Positions 25,701 through 35,604 of a stretch of 64,000 nt of DNA are shown piece after piece. The notes beneath the pieces were generated by a model. The model searched no databases. It had not been told where the DNA came from and worked only from the letters and a program-made list of their open reading frames with translations. The position numbers were made by a program, and so were the translations under genes. The DNA is taken from IMG/VR virus record IMGVR_UViG_3300020595_000009, positions 1-64,000 of that record. The stretch is one strand, 5' to 3'. This stretch comes from a virus. Position 1 is the stretch's first letter; each line of letters begins with the position of its first letter.

Positions 25701-28700
25701 CTATAATCAAATAAATCTTTTGGCTGATTATCAACATCACTAACGCCATCAAGAACCCAAATTGACTGAGAAAGAACGTTGTTTCCTAACGAGTTCAATA
25801 AAGGATCTGATGCTCTATCTCTTGTTGACCTTCCAGTACTCCACCAGTTAATTGTAAATTGCGTTCTTTGTCGGGTTTCTTTTAAATATGTTCTTTCAGT
25901 CTTTGGCCAAATGTTTTGCTTATAGGTAATACTTTTTAATTGTGCTAGAGTTCCTATGGTATAAGAATCGGAAATATAGTTAAAGTTTGTTTTTTTCTTT
26001 CTTCGGATCTCACGAACATTGGTCAGCGCATTAAGTTGCGGATCTGATAGTGGAAGATACTCAAGCTCGTTTCCAAATGAGTATTGGAAACTGGATGTAG
26101 TGGCGCCAATTAGCAACTGTTGTTTTACAGGATAATGTTCTACTATCGGCGCCATTGAGATGTTCCTTACCAACTCTATCGGTATTGATACACCTCCCGC
26201 CAAACGACGAGAATCAAGATAGCTAAATGATAAAGTATTATTCTCTCTTAGTGATCTTGCTTGTCTTGTGTCTCCGCCTCTTATTTGGCTAAATGAGTTG
26301 TTCCCAAAGATAGAGTTGTTTATTGCGTGTGTATAGACGTGGAAGTTGTCTATACCAACATTTGGAGCAGTAAGTTCGTTTGTGATTTCTGTGGTTCCCT
26401 GATCGACCATCGAGGCATAAAGAGAAGAGGTCAATACTGCACTAGTTGGTGTTGAAGAACCACTAAATAAACCAGTGAATGCTCTGTTGTCTGTTGTGGT
26501 TCTTTCTATGGAGCTGATCAACTCAGCAAACGGAACTGCTTGTGAGGTCGATCCACTTGGGACTGTTGCGTTTCTAGAGTATGAGAAAGATCCACTAGAT
26601 CCGTTTAGAGCACTAGCAACCCAAGAGTAACTGGCTGGAGTTCTTGGGATCTGGTGTGAAACAAAAAAGTTGTCATAGTTAATCCCTGTTGATTGGCTTA
26701 TTGGGTTATCATAGATCTTGTGATAAGAGCCAGTTGTGTTGTAGTCAAGTTCTCTTACAGCTCCAAAGACAGAGTCGACACCATATTTGCCTCTTCGTCT
26801 GGAAAGAAGTATTCTCAATCCATCATTTTGTGTGTGGATGTTTGTATAAACGTTAACTCTTGGACCTGTTGAGCCAGTAAAATCATTGTTTCCTGATCCA
26901 CTTGAGTAAATAACGCTTGTGTTTCGGAAAGGATAGGCATTATAAGGTGAGAGTTCTTCACCAGTAGGCTCTAAATAGCCACGAGATTGGATCTCAGGGC
27001 CTCCAGGAGCAGAGAAGCGGTTTACTATAACCGATTCTACAACGCCTCTTGTGGGCAGCGTGGCGTTCAAATAGGGTGAAGTTGTTCCTCTGTTTAAACT
27101 CCAAACTTCAGCCTCTGTCAAAACTTCTGTGGAGTTATGGCGATACCAGAGATTGTTCTCGGTTCTTCCGTTAACCATTACAATTTCATAGTTCTTCTTG
27201 AAGTTACCAGGGCTTTCAAACGGCCTGTTTTTTATGTTAACAGATCTTTTTGCTAGCTCTTCACGATATAAAGAACCACGAGGAGTATCAAAGTCGGCCG
27301 TTCCATCGATGGTGTAAGATGTTTTTGTAATTTTTAAGTTCTTGACGCCAGCTACTGCCGCAACCCCACCGGCAAACCCGGCAACTGTAATACGGCCGCC
27401 GCCGGTTGTGCTTATCGTGTTGTTGCGCTCTGCCTCGCCCGAATTGAACAACAAGGTTATGTTAGCTCCCGAACCACCAACGGTTAGAAGACTAGTAAGG
27501 TCTGGGTGTGCACTTATTTTACTTCTTGCGGTGGTAGCCGTTGAGCCGGCTCCTCCACCAATCTGTATTTGTGTAGTAGAGCCGCCACTTGCGCTAGACT
27601 TGAAAATAAAGACAACGGAATCGGTAGAAGTATACGGGATTGTTATTGTATCATTGTTGTTTGGGTTTGAGTTTAAATTTATTGTGCCGCTGGCCTGGAC
27701 TGCTGTTACTGTGCCAATTGGTACTGTTTTTACATAAAAACCTTCCGGGCGTGTTCCAAATGCGTCTGAGCCTTTGTTTAAAGGGACATGTCGGTATTTT
27801 CTACCACCGACCCATTGTTGGGTAACCGGAGACTGCATCGGGGCATTGCGGAACTTTGAGTAGACATCGTCGTGATGGTTGTTGATACCAATGCCTGCTT
27901 TGAAGTTATTTGATAAGTCGGCTTGGTAACCCGTATCAACAGAGGATTCCCACATTGTGTATGGCGCCAACAAAGATCCTTTACCAAGAGAATAGGAACC
28001 ATCGGGATCGCTAGCGTTCTCAACCTTGAAGTCCATTTTAGTTTTCTTGTTCGGATCTATAACATCATTATCATCTTTTAAAGCAGCAACATCATCAGCG
28101 TACGAAATAAGATAATCTTCAGACTCTCCATCTACAATCTCTCCGAACTCTTTTACTGATGCGTCCCAATAAGTTGCTTCTCTTGTATCTTTTTCATTCT
28201 TAAGATCATCAGTAACTAAAGTTTGGGGGGTTGTATAAGAACGGCCAGCAGCTGACTGTTTAACCAGCCTTATTTGTTCTCGATCAGCATCAACATCAGC
28301 ATCACCAGAAGACACAACAGGGTTAGTGCGTTTAACTTTGTCCTTCCACCAGGCAGTATGGCTGCTTTGGTCTTCGGGTGATGGGCTTACACTTTGAACC
28401 GGAGCCAGGGTATACTCTGTCGGAATTCGCTCGGAGACGCCGCCCATTTGTGAGATGGTCATTGACGACGCCGTTGAGCCGGCGCCAGCTATCGGATCTC
28501 GGTCCATCGTTTCTAGAGTCGGGAACTTGGTTTGGTATTTGTTTCTTTCAAGAACGTGCGATTCTATAACGTTAAATACATCTTCATTATAGTCCGCAGC
28601 TGCAGGTATGAACTGCCCGACAAGCGCCTGGACTGCGCTGTCAATCCATTTATAGAAGTGTAGGAAGTCCTCAACATCAACGTCGTTTGCAACGTTCTTA

Positions 28701-31700
28701 AAGAACCTCTCTCTTAGGAATCTTAGGTTTTTGTATTCTTTTTTATAACGATCTGACGGCTGAGCAAAGTTTGATGCTAGTTCCTTGACAGAGCCAAACA
28801 TTTTTAGCATTTCTTCATTGATGCCTGCTTGCGCACTTTTCTCTACTGTGCTTACAAATGAAACAAAACGTGAGTTTAGGCCGTATTTTTCATCTTCTGT
28901 TGTCTTGATCTGAATCAAATTGTCAGAGTTGTAGCCATCAAACTCTACAGGTGAGTAAGAGTCAATAAATAAGGTCTGAACAACATCTGTCGATGATACC
29001 GGAAACTCGTATGATGTGGCTGGATGGTGATACCCGGCTATTTTATTGACGAACGTTCCTCTTGATCTTCTCTCGGCCGAACCAGAGGTTGAGTCTAGCA
29101 CCTCAATCAATCCGGACGCATCTGTTGTGGTGATTTTGTCAAACTGCCAATTAAGAGCAAGATAGTCAGTTGGCGCTAGATCTCCTTGTCTTACGGAACT
29201 AGTTAAAGAATAGGAATTGTTTAACCTTGTCGAAGACCCATAGTTTAGGAAGTCTTGGGCATGGCTTTTTTGTTCGTCGGCTGTTAGGTTTCTAAGCCAA
29301 AATCTCAAACCAGCATTTTTAACGTCTGAGCTATTTACCGTTCCAGCAGTAAAGTTTGTTCGCTCTGCGCCTATGTAGGCCTTTTGGTTGGTCTGTAGGA
29401 ATGAAAGTGCTGTTGCTCGACTTACTGATGAAGAAACAACAAAAGACTCATTTAGGTTGTTTCCTATATAAGAGTATCCGCTAAAGACTAGGTCATAATC
29501 AGGAACTGACGAGGAAGGAAATAAAATGTTTTGCGGCTCCAACTGGACCGAGAAGTACCAGTCGCTGTTGTTGTATACATTGTAGAAATTAGAAGATGTC
29601 AGAGCGGTGACACCCACTACAGAAGAGCTTAGCTCAAAGTATACTTTTTCGGCAAGAAAGTTATTTTTAACCGTTCTTACGAAAGCACTGGCAGCTGATG
29701 TGGACTCCCAAGTGTTGTATGGCGCTGACGTTTCATCAATGTCGTGAAAACCAAAAAGAGAAGAAACTAAAAAGTTTGGTATAAGATCAGTGTCTGTATT
29801 TTCATCTATTTTTGGGAATCGAACAAAAGATTCTACACATAATGCATTTTTATCTGATGAAGAACTTATGTATCCTAGTTCGTTTGAGGTTGAGCCGGTT
29901 TGGTAAACAACGGCATCTCTAAAGTTTTTCTTGGAAAAGTCAATAAACCTTATACTTTGATTGCTGTAAGATTTTTCGTCTTCTAATACTAGTTTCTCAC
30001 TGGTTATGTAGGTCTTGGCAGAAACTAGCTCTTCACCGACTCCCATAGTGTGGAGAACGTTTCGTATTGCTTCTCTTGTGCCTTTCTGCTTTACTAGATC
30101 CGCTAAGTTGTTATAAATGTTTTGATAAATAAGGTTCTTTAGATCGAACAGATCTGATTCTAAAGCATCTCCTGCTGTCTTTTGAGAAAGATCTTCTAAT
30201 ACTGTTCTCTCGACAAAGAAGTCGGGTGCTATCATTCCTCTTTCGGTCAAGAGGCGTTCCGCAAAAGGATTTGGCTTATCGTCTAGTGCGTCAGTTTGTG
30301 AAGAGTATTCTATGTCCTTTAGTTCTCTAAGAGACTGAACTTGTAGTTGGGCCGTGTCAAAATAACTTGCGGCTGCTTGTGCTAGTTGGAGCAGCTTCTC
30401 TCCACTTTCTAAGTCTTCATCGATAATCCAATCAGGGAATGAATAGTAAATGTTTGATGAGTTATTTAGATCGTGGCGCTTTCCTTTCTCTAGGGAATCA
30501 TTATAATAAGTGGTATAAAGAGCGTTTGTGGTTCTTAGGATTGGATCTTTAAACTCTTTCTCGGCGGCAGAGGCTGAAACAATCGCTGAGCCTATGTTGC
30601 GTGAGTTGGAGGTATAGCCGATCCAAGTGCCATTAGAGATACGTCCTGAATAGTCTAGGACAGTTGCATCCGTTGTGGCATCTCCCGTTATTCCTTCGTT
30701 AAACTTAAAGTAAACACCAAGATCTGTGTTTGCGTCGTCTGTATTAGTGCCACCATAGACGTTTGTATACCAGTTTCTTTCTATGTCTCGCTCAGTTCTA
30801 GTAGTTTTCCAGTATCTAAACTCGTCAATTGAACCTGAAAGCTTGCCAGAGCCGGTTGTTGCGGTAGAGCCAGAAGGGTTTGTTATAAGTGCGCCAACAA
30901 AAGCGTTTAGTGTACCAGAAACATTCCCAAAGTCTGTTCCATAGGCCGCAGAGGAGTCTAATTCGCCGTTTTTATAAAGCTTTATGGTGCTTTTTGATGT
31001 CGCAAAAGCAAAGTGGGTCCACCCTTGGTTGTCAAAAGAATCAGTAGTTGTATAGTCCCCTAGTAAGACCTCTTGCCTGTTGGATCCAGAGTGCACAATG
31101 GCTCTGAAGGCCTTATGAGAAGCGAAACTGCCGGCGCTTGAGGTGTTTATTTCGATTCTAAACCGGCCATAGTTTTCATTGGCTACACCAGATGTGCCGC
31201 TTACCTCGTTGTTCCAGAGATCAAAGACAACCTCTCGGATTTGGTGATCGACAATACTTTTTTTGAGCCAGAACTCAACCGTGGCACCTTTTGTGTCTAG
31301 GTTTAGCGCTAAATTTGAGTTTCTTTGTTTAGACGGGTCATAAATGTTGCCGCCGGCGTATGTGTTGCCAGGGCCTGCGTTTGGGCCGCCCTTGATAGAG
31401 ATGTATTCTAAGCTTTCATCTAAACGATAATTGTCGGGCGATACTGATACTTTTGTACCCCAACCATTTGCGGCGAAGATACCATAGCCATTAGACCTGG
31501 GGTATTCATTCTCAAAGACATATAAGTCAAAGTAGGTTGAGTCATTATACCATTCGGTCAACTCTTTTTTAGAACCATCATAAGGATAGTTGTTGATAAC
31601 TCTTGACGTAGCATCTTTATAATACTGTTCAGCAAGACCGTAAAAAGCAAAGTTTTCCGGCTTAGAAAAGTCAACGTTGGGGATAAACCTTGTTCTTTGC

Positions 31701-31816
31701 TTTTCTAACTCATCAAGATACTCAAACGACTCAAAGTCTATCCCTTCCTTGTTTTCTAGGTCGGTTAATGAGTTATTCGAAAAAGAATTGTTTTCAAAAT
31801 ACTTTTTTATTGTCAT
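22787..31816 (-). CDS. Giant virion protein, 3009 residues, with a LamG-like lectin domain
   Basis: The largest gene in the window. Residues about 160-385 form a concanavalin/LamG-type domain (ATVEFWLKKS, a SIDEFRYWKTTRTERDI block and a VYFKFNEG block). Two regions, about 1370-1490 and 2605-2710, look like divergent copies of one beta-rich module with IT or LTI near the start, a V-F-I-F or Y-T-F-V strand and a later TLLF or VTLTA strand. Much of the rest is S, T, N and Y rich. Position after gp25-, gp6- and the 473-residue genes parallels T4 gp7-gp10, so a baseplate wedge periphery or receptor-binding role is inferred. The gene starts one base inside its upstream neighbour's stop. Confidence 0.82.
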   Translation of the reverse strand: MTIKKYFENNSFSNNSLTDLENKEGIDFESFEYLDELEKQRTRFIPNVDFSKPENFAFYGLAEQYYKDATSRVINNYPYDGSKKELTEWYNDSTYFDLYVFENEYPRSNGYGIFAANGWGTKVSVSPDNYRLDESLEYISIKGGPNAGPGNTYAGGNIYDPSKQRNSNLALNLDTKGATVEFWLKKSIVDHQIREVVFDLWNNEVSGTSGVANENYGRFRIEINTSSAGSFASHKAFRAIVHSGSNRQEVLLGDYTTTDSFDNQGWTHFAFATSKSTIKLYKNGELDSSAAYGTDFGNVSGTLNAFVGALITNPSGSTATTGSGKLSGSIDEFRYWKTTRTERDIERNWYTNVYGGTNTDDANTDLGVYFKFNEGITGDATTDATVLDYSGRISNGTWIGYTSNSRNIGSAIVSASAAEKEFKDPILRTTNALYTTYYNDSLEKGKRHDLNNSSNIYYSFPDWIIDEDLESGEKLLQLAQAAASYFDTAQLQVQSLRELKDIEYSSQTDALDDKPNPFAERLLTERGMIAPDFFVERTVLEDLSQKTAGDALESDLFDLKNLIYQNIYNNLADLVKQKGTREAIRNVLHTMGVGEELVSAKTYITSEKLVLEDEKSYSNQSIRFIDFSKKNFRDAVVYQTGSTSNELGYISSSSDKNALCVESFVRFPKIDENTDTDLIPNFLVSSLFGFHDIDETSAPYNTWESTSAASAFVRTVKNNFLAEKVYFELSSSVVGVTALTSSNFYNVYNNSDWYFSVQLEPQNILFPSSSVPDYDLVFSGYSYIGNNLNESFVVSSSVSRATALSFLQTNQKAYIGAERTNFTAGTVNSSDVKNAGLRFWLRNLTADEQKSHAQDFLNYGSSTRLNNSYSLTSSVRQGDLAPTDYLALNWQFDKITTTDASGLIEVLDSTSGSAERRSRGTFVNKIAGYHHPATSYEFPVSSTDVVQTLFIDSYSPVEFDGYNSDNLIQIKTTEDEKYGLNSRFVSFVSTVEKSAQAGINEEMLKMFGSVKELASNFAQPSDRYKKEYKNLRFLRERFFKNVANDVDVEDFLHFYKWIDSAVQALVGQFIPAAADYNEDVFNVIESHVLERNKYQTKFPTLETMDRDPIAGAGSTASSMTISQMGGVSERIPTEYTLAPVQSVSPSPEDQSSHTAWWKDKVKRTNPVVSSGDADVDADREQIRLVKQSAAGRSYTTPQTLVTDDLKNEKDTREATYWDASVKEFGEIVDGESEDYLISYADDVAALKDDNDVIDPNKKTKMDFKVENASDPDGSYSLGKGSLLAPYTMWESSVDTGYQADLSNNFKAGIGINNHHDDVYSKFRNAPMQSPVTQQWVGGRKYRHVPLNKGSDAFGTRPEGFYVKTVPIGTVTAVQASGTINLNSNPNNNDTITIPYTSTDSVVFIFKSSASGGSTTQIQIGGGAGSTATTARSKISAHPDLTSLLTVGGSGANITLLFNSGEAERNNTISTTGGGRITVAGFAGGVAAVAGVKNLKITKTSYTIDGTADFDTPRGSLYREELAKRSVNIKNRPFESPGNFKKNYEIVMVNGRTENNLWYRHNSTEVLTEAEVWSLNRGTTSPYLNATLPTRGVVESVIVNRFSAPGGPEIQSRGYLEPTGEELSPYNAYPFRNTSVIYSSGSGNNDFTGSTGPRVNVYTNIHTQNDGLRILLSRRRGKYGVDSVFGAVRELDYNTTGSYHKIYDNPISQSTGINYDNFFVSHQIPRTPASYSWVASALNGSSGSFSYSRNATVPSGSTSQAVPFAELISSIERTTTDNRAFTGLFSGSSTPTSAVLTSSLYASMVDQGTTEITNELTAPNVGIDNFHVYTHAINNSIFGNNSFSQIRGGDTRQARSLRENNTLSFSYLDSRRLAGGVSIPIELVRNISMAPIVEHYPVKQQLLIGATTSSFQYSFGNELEYLPLSDPQLNALTNVREIRRKKKTNFNYISDSYTIGTLAQLKSITYKQNIWPKTERTYLKETRQRTQFTINWWSTGRSTRDRASDPLLNSLGNNVLSQSIWVLDGVSDVDNQPKDLFDYSGSYAEIDLYSRKNLFSAGELNNNTQLSYLIVGMPTGQTLGSQPFVNNHWKKLYMDSQIRPGVQYARDFTSFTGSLIFSASAAPGNNVDYFVPHQTVGGTPWSAAEEAGKEPFYYENYDAYIQEAKSAGKEYSVIPEFRISETIDQILAGEEGESTILSPMLSITGGFVADDTENNFYADYTNSDFLKYFNIIKDKHDSAGIENQGTLRLSCEAIKKFLPYEGFYPAQRVVQLGTLFSQSFSDVITISGEGNPYDTGASNLNNGGSFRTAMAPFYSPGILCNSIKSGISVGYPVFTSSFDPELNVTGTYLSNSSGTSVYDDEGPRISGSFNYRLPFESITDPLAYITTMVDSEPDPTAIIISTASYDSSRGGSPLYSFAINNFLAETMNLFLKNRSVSSLVSAGENDFSFDPRKEYRMKVRVFEEDMDIYSGSKSYGPAMDDSLSLNGTRASHLPFLPPYDIGSTTEEEGIELVFNPTSDNHSVDFILGNLTESFTIYEDLSTSPGVSLALDGRTKITDSIQLNRKVKVGDSSRAVPSAPEYAISIQPKWESPVLDFSHRTASISVASNTQATHVITVNGAPVTAGKKLTISDGFSDVEYTFVSGTPGDYEIQRTSGTGTQAQNILDAILVNNSSIKSNFTAARVSNVVTLTAIAPGKFPSFSSSTNFSGIDMASTNGTGFYNGSSKADNYYVGMWHQYGQIPTGSGRMDQGIKMQITEPILTDTTGSLAEALGFTNQPVKLGEIADSRTVKEAIVAIPYTVVEGEKRLFPINPAELQSAISFVKHGGERPTIRDEYINLARKGHEFVLPPKYDFFYNLLQPDNPEGVLPFAMFVFDFNMKLNRQDLADIWQNLPPTSTSGKKDLTSGFDKEESIVNVAYGEAGSWFPEGLPTDTRWMVFKVKQRAAYDYYEQVRNSSLAKGLRERVNVQGAFVDPTYSYNWPYDFFSFVELAKINTALEITNTTDVSGSS

Positions 31817-33237
31817 TATTCGTCTACTCTAAACTTAAAGCCAGTTGGGTATTCATTATAAATAGTTCCTTCTTTAATAATGAACTTGAATTCATAGAGG
31901 TACCCCGCTTCTAAGCTAGAGAAGTCAAAATCGAAATAAGAGCCTTGCTTATCGTAAGACAAAAGAGTGTGTTCTACTGAGCCTGTGCCATACTGAACAA
32001 CATCAGCATTATCAACCTTTCTTACTACTTTATAGTAGATGTTGTCGACAAAATAGTTTTCTATTGCTGTGCTCGCCACCGTATAAACAGTTGGGGACCA
32101 GTTGCGTTTTCTAGTAAAGAGCCTTACCCTTGTGTCTATTCCTGTTCGACTATAAATGTCTTGTAAGTTTGTAATAGAAAGAATTAAAGGTTCTATTTTA
32201 TTATCTTCTTGCGCATTATAAGTTTTTAGCTCTATTGTGCCTGTGTGGAAACAAGTTGAGTAATCTGCGTTAAACCATCGATCATACACTGTTGACGAAG
32301 TTGTGTTCAGATCAAATGAGCAAGAATAAAGACCAGTATCAGCATAGCCGCCAGTCACTGGATAACTAACAGATACTGCTGAGTTTAGTTCTGTGCCGCC
32401 TGACTCAGCATCAAAAATTTTTACATAAATCGGGCCGGTTCCTATTGCTGGAATGTTTTTTGCGATACCACGAAAGTTGTTATAAAGATAAACAGTATGA
32501 AGATTTTCTGTTGATAACATTGAGGATGAAACATAAAAGTCTCCTCTTTGATCCTTCACAGAAGAGTCCCAACGAGCTTCTATTGTTGGGCGTTTAAAGA
32601 AAAACTCTGATGATCGAGCAAAGAACTTTTTCGTGTAATAAGAGTCAGAGTCTGTTTCCAAAGAGCCTGAGAGTCTTACAATAACTCCATAATTTGCTAC
32701 GGTGCTATCAATCCAATCCTCTACAAGGTCTGAAATATCAGCTGATAAATCCTCAGTTCCTTCTGTTAGGCGATAAGTTTTATTGTAAGTGGCTGAATCA
32801 AGAAAGTCACCACCTGCTGTTGTCCAGGCGGCAGTGGTGGAAGCGGAAACCCAGCTTGACTCGCCCAGATCTTTGTATTCGTCCATATCCATTCCACGAC
32901 CTTCGTCCCACTCCCGAGAGACTGTTTGAACTATTAGATCGACGTTTCTCGGTGTTGTGAATGGGGTCTTAGCATTGAATAAGTTGAGATAAAATGAAAC
33001 GGATCCAGAGGCAGGAATCTGACCGTTGGTCCTTGCTGTGTTTATTTCTGCGGTGTCAAACTCAAATAAGGCACGGCTTTGTTCTACTGACGAGGTTGTT
33101 ATGTTGCCATAGAGCTTAAAGATCTCAACAGAGTCTGCTAGACCCATGTTAGAACCGGTTGCCCTTGTTGTGCCACCAAACTTTGAGGCGTTTGTTATTG
33201 TATTGTCTTTATTTGCAAAAAACTTTTTATAAGCCAT
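31816..33237 (-). CDS. Virion protein with DNRLRE-like N-terminal domain
   Basis: This 473-residue protein has, in residues about 5-215, the layout of the DNRLRE (disaggregatase-related) beta domain: an opening with FANKDNTITNA and TGSNMG, then an RALFEFD strand, an SVSFYLNLF strand, a SREWDEG motif and a LVEDWIDSTVANYGVIV block. The C-terminal half is another beta-rich region. Such domains bind carbohydrate or other surfaces and occur in secreted and virion proteins. It lies between the gp6-like and the 3009-residue genes, so it is probably a baseplate or adhesion component. Family call is moderately sure; role is inference. Confidence 0.72.
   Translation of the reverse strand: MAYKKFFANKDNTITNASKFGGTTRATGSNMGLADSVEIFKLYGNITTSSVEQSRALFEFDTAEINTARTNGQIPASGSVSFYLNLFNAKTPFTTPRNVDLIVQTVSREWDEGRGMDMDEYKDLGESSWVSASTTAAWTTAGGDFLDSATYNKTYRLTEGTEDLSADISDLVEDWIDSTVANYGVIVRLSGSLETDSDSYYTKKFFARSSEFFFKRPTIEARWDSSVKDQRGDFYVSSSMLSTENLHTVYLYNNFRGIAKNIPAIGTGPIYVKIFDAESGGTELNSAVSVSYPVTGGYADTGLYSCSFDLNTTSSTVYDRWFNADYSTCFHTGTIELKTYNAQEDNKIEPLILSITNLQDIYSRTGIDTRVRLFTRKRNWSPTVYTVASTAIENYFVDNIYYKVVRKVDNADVVQYGTGSVEHTLLSYDKQGSYFDFDFSSLEAGYLYEFKFIIKEGTIYNEYPTGFKFRVDE
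31854..31867 (-). promoter_or_regulatory. Partial copy of the near-palindromic element
   Basis: On the minus strand AACTATTTATAATG lies inside the end of the 473-residue gene, 37 bases before the start of the 3009-residue gene. It matches the first 11 bases of the two 15-mers but is codon-constrained (T-I-Y-N), so the resemblance may be chance. Confidence 0.25.
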
Positions 33238-35051
33238 TATCTTACCTCTCCGTTGATATCTTGATTTGGAAACTTAACTTCCCAAATAACATTTTTTGGT
33301 ATAAAGATCTTCCTACCATCAGATGAATAGTTTGCGTTTAGATTGTATACAGTTGAGGAATAATCTGCTCCTGTTTTTCTTTCCAAGAAAAGTTTTATAA
33401 CATCAGCAATACCTTCTGTTTCGTTAATAACATTCGCAAGCTTTGTTACTTGAACCGACTCGCCTATTTCATTTGGGTTTTGCCGTAGGTATCTAGTGAG
33501 GTCCCTTTTAACTCGTGCCAAGACAGAAGCTTTGTCATACCCTTCTTCAGCTACGGCAACAAAGTCTACTTTAACATTTACGATTTTTGCAGAAAAGATG
33601 TCAACTGAATCGTTTATTAGTTTGTATCTAGCCAACCACGCTTTAGTGTTGTTGAACATTGAATCGGTAGGTGTAGATAACTTTCCGGAATCATCCTCTG
33701 ACAAAATAAATAAGTTTATATTATTTTTCAAACTTGCAGAATCTTTATAAGCCGCAACTCGTTTGACCCCTCCGAGACCAGAAGGCATTGCTGATAGCAG
33801 GGCTTTATAGTCGGCTGTTGTTACCGCTCTGTTTTGTGCGAATAAGGAGTTAGAAGCAAGAACTTTTATGTCACTAGTTGTTAGCGGAGATAGGTCACCG
33901 GTGATAGGCTCCTCGTTGGTGACTTCTAGACTGTTTATTACTTGTGATTTTAAACTATCGCTAGTCGCATCGTCAGTAAACTTAAAATAAGGTCTTGCAA
34001 TTGCGTTTAGAGTGCCGGCGGCAATGTTGACATTAGCATTGGTGTTCTCTCTATACACCACGTTAAGAACTGTATTTGCTGGAGAGATTCCAAACTTGCC
34101 ACTCTTAAGAAGAACGTTTGGATCGAAGGAAGTGTCTGAAATGTATTCTTTGCCGAATAAATCTAATGTTTTCTTGCTTGGTATAATTGTTTTTTCTTGG
34201 CTCTCGACATTTTCTTCTGATCCATATCCAAACCTAAGATAAACAGATCCTTGTTCTCGAAGCAATTCAAATCTTCTTGGGGTTGCTTTTGGTTGTAGGA
34301 GGTATTTTACATACGCTTTATCTGGACCATTGTTAGGTACTTGTCTATAGATTGTATCCTGCGCCAAGTTCGGAACTTCAAAATATTCGTTGTTGTTTGA
34401 GTCTGTGACAGAAAGTATCTCAATAATGTTGTTGTTGTTTAATCTAATTTTCTGAAAAGGCTTGAAGTTGCCAACAGTTCTTTGCAGAACTGAATTCTTT
34501 CCAGAAACAACACGGCCGAATGCTTTTATCGCAAACCTGGTTGGCCGACCGGTTTCGTCGTCCCTCTCAGCTACAACGACTTCGTTATTGAGATTAGAAA
34601 AGTCAACAGCTGTTGAGAGAGTAAATGCTATTCCGGATGACGATCTAAGCGATGTCCCTCTAGATAAAACAGGAGCATAACTATAGTTTGGCGCTGCGCC
34701 GCCTTCTAGGTCGCTGGAGGTTATTGCCGGGACTAAAATGTAAAACGAGCAAATACCAGTTGATGTTTTGTTTGGCTGATATCGATAACCCATTTGCCTA
34801 GCGATCTTTATTATGTTCTCAAACTCGCCGGCGGTGTCTAAAAAAGACTCGTTAACAGAATAGTCTAAGTAAAAAGAAAGAATGTCACCAACATAAGCAG
34901 TGGTGTCAAGAACCATTGAGCCAAAGCCGGCTTCTTGGAAGTCTTGGAAAGTATCCGGATAATATCTTTTAATGAAAGATACTAAATCCTGCTTAATTGT
35001 ATCAAATTCTCTTGATGTGTAGCGTATCGCTGGTTTTGTGACCTTTGACAT
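33237..35051 (-). CDS. Baseplate wedge protein (gp6 / baseplate J-like)
   Basis: This 604-residue protein has the pattern of phage baseplate J/gp6 proteins: the N-terminal block with DTIKQDLVSFIKRYYPDTFQD, then a GSMVLDTTAYVGDILSFYLD helix pair, and a later TADYKALLSAMPSGLGGVKRV step. The long C-terminal section ends with a conserved WEVKFPNQDINGEVR tail. In T4 gp6 forms the iris ring that joins wedges around the hub. It directly follows the gp25-like gene, the standard order. AGGAG lies before the ATG. This assignment is among the surest of the virion block. Confidence 0.9.
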   Translation of the reverse strand: MSKVTKPAIRYTSREFDTIKQDLVSFIKRYYPDTFQDFQEAGFGSMVLDTTAYVGDILSFYLDYSVNESFLDTAGEFENIIKIARQMGYRYQPNKTSTGICSFYILVPAITSSDLEGGAAPNYSYAPVLSRGTSLRSSSGIAFTLSTAVDFSNLNNEVVVAERDDETGRPTRFAIKAFGRVVSGKNSVLQRTVGNFKPFQKIRLNNNNIIEILSVTDSNNNEYFEVPNLAQDTIYRQVPNNGPDKAYVKYLLQPKATPRRFELLREQGSVYLRFGYGSEENVESQEKTIIPSKKTLDLFGKEYISDTSFDPNVLLKSGKFGISPANTVLNVVYRENTNANVNIAAGTLNAIARPYFKFTDDATSDSLKSQVINSLEVTNEEPITGDLSPLTTSDIKVLASNSLFAQNRAVTTADYKALLSAMPSGLGGVKRVAAYKDSASLKNNINLFILSEDDSGKLSTPTDSMFNNTKAWLARYKLINDSVDIFSAKIVNVKVDFVAVAEEGYDKASVLARVKRDLTRYLRQNPNEIGESVQVTKLANVINETEGIADVIKLFLERKTGADYSSTVYNLNANYSSDGRKIFIPKNVIWEVKFPNQDINGEVR

Positions 35052-35070
35052 TTGGTTTCTCCTCTAGGGC

Positions 35071-35604
35071 CTATAAGCTTTGTTCGGTGTTTGTAGAATA
35101 GTTAAAGAATGCACTAACGTTTAATGGGTTGATGAGGTAAGACACGCTTACACCCAAAAGGTTATCATTCTGTTGTTCGCCAAAACTCACTTGTCTGATT
35201 GTTATATAGGAAAGGTATTTCTTAGTTTGTGAATAAATACGGCCTTCCAATTTTGCCTCCAGCCCACGTTGCCTCAATTCAAACAAATACTTTTTTACGC
35301 CAACTCCAAATAAAGGATCCATAATCTTTTCACCTGGTGATGTTAACATTAGATTTTTAAAATTTTGTACAACTAGGTTTCTATAACCACGAATCATCTG
35401 ATATCCGTCTGCAGATGCATTTGTTGTGTTCTTGTCTAGAGGCAGATTAACCGATAAGAAAGGAGATCTTGTTAAGATCTGATCGTCCGACGGAATTACA
35501 AGCGAGTTGTCTACTAACCGGTCAGCATCAGTGGCTGTATCGAAAACCTGATCGTTTTCAAAGATATCAAAATCAATATTTGTTGTTTGTTTTTTATTAG
35601 ACAT
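35071..35604 (-). CDS. Baseplate wedge protein (gp25-like)
   Basis: This 177-residue protein contains the gp25/IraD-type domain in residues about 55-170: a strand with RGYRNLVVQNFKNLMLTSPGEKIMDPLFGVGV and a following ELRQRG helix, then YISYITIR-like strands. The domain is named for T4 gp25, a small wedge core protein that binds gp6 and starts sheath assembly. It lies just before the gp6-like gene and overlaps the end of the 1866-residue gene by eight bases. It carries about 45 extra N-terminal residues compared with T4 gp25. The presence of gp25 and gp6 together implies a contractile tail. Confidence 0.9.
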   Translation of the reverse strand: MSNKKQTTNIDFDIFENDQVFDTATDADRLVDNSLVIPSDDQILTRSPFLSVNLPLDKNTTNASADGYQMIRGYRNLVVQNFKNLMLTSPGEKIMDPLFGVGVKKYLFELRQRGLEAKLEGRIYSQTKKYLSYITIRQVSFGEQQNDNLLGVSVSYLINPLNVSAFFNYSTNTEQSL

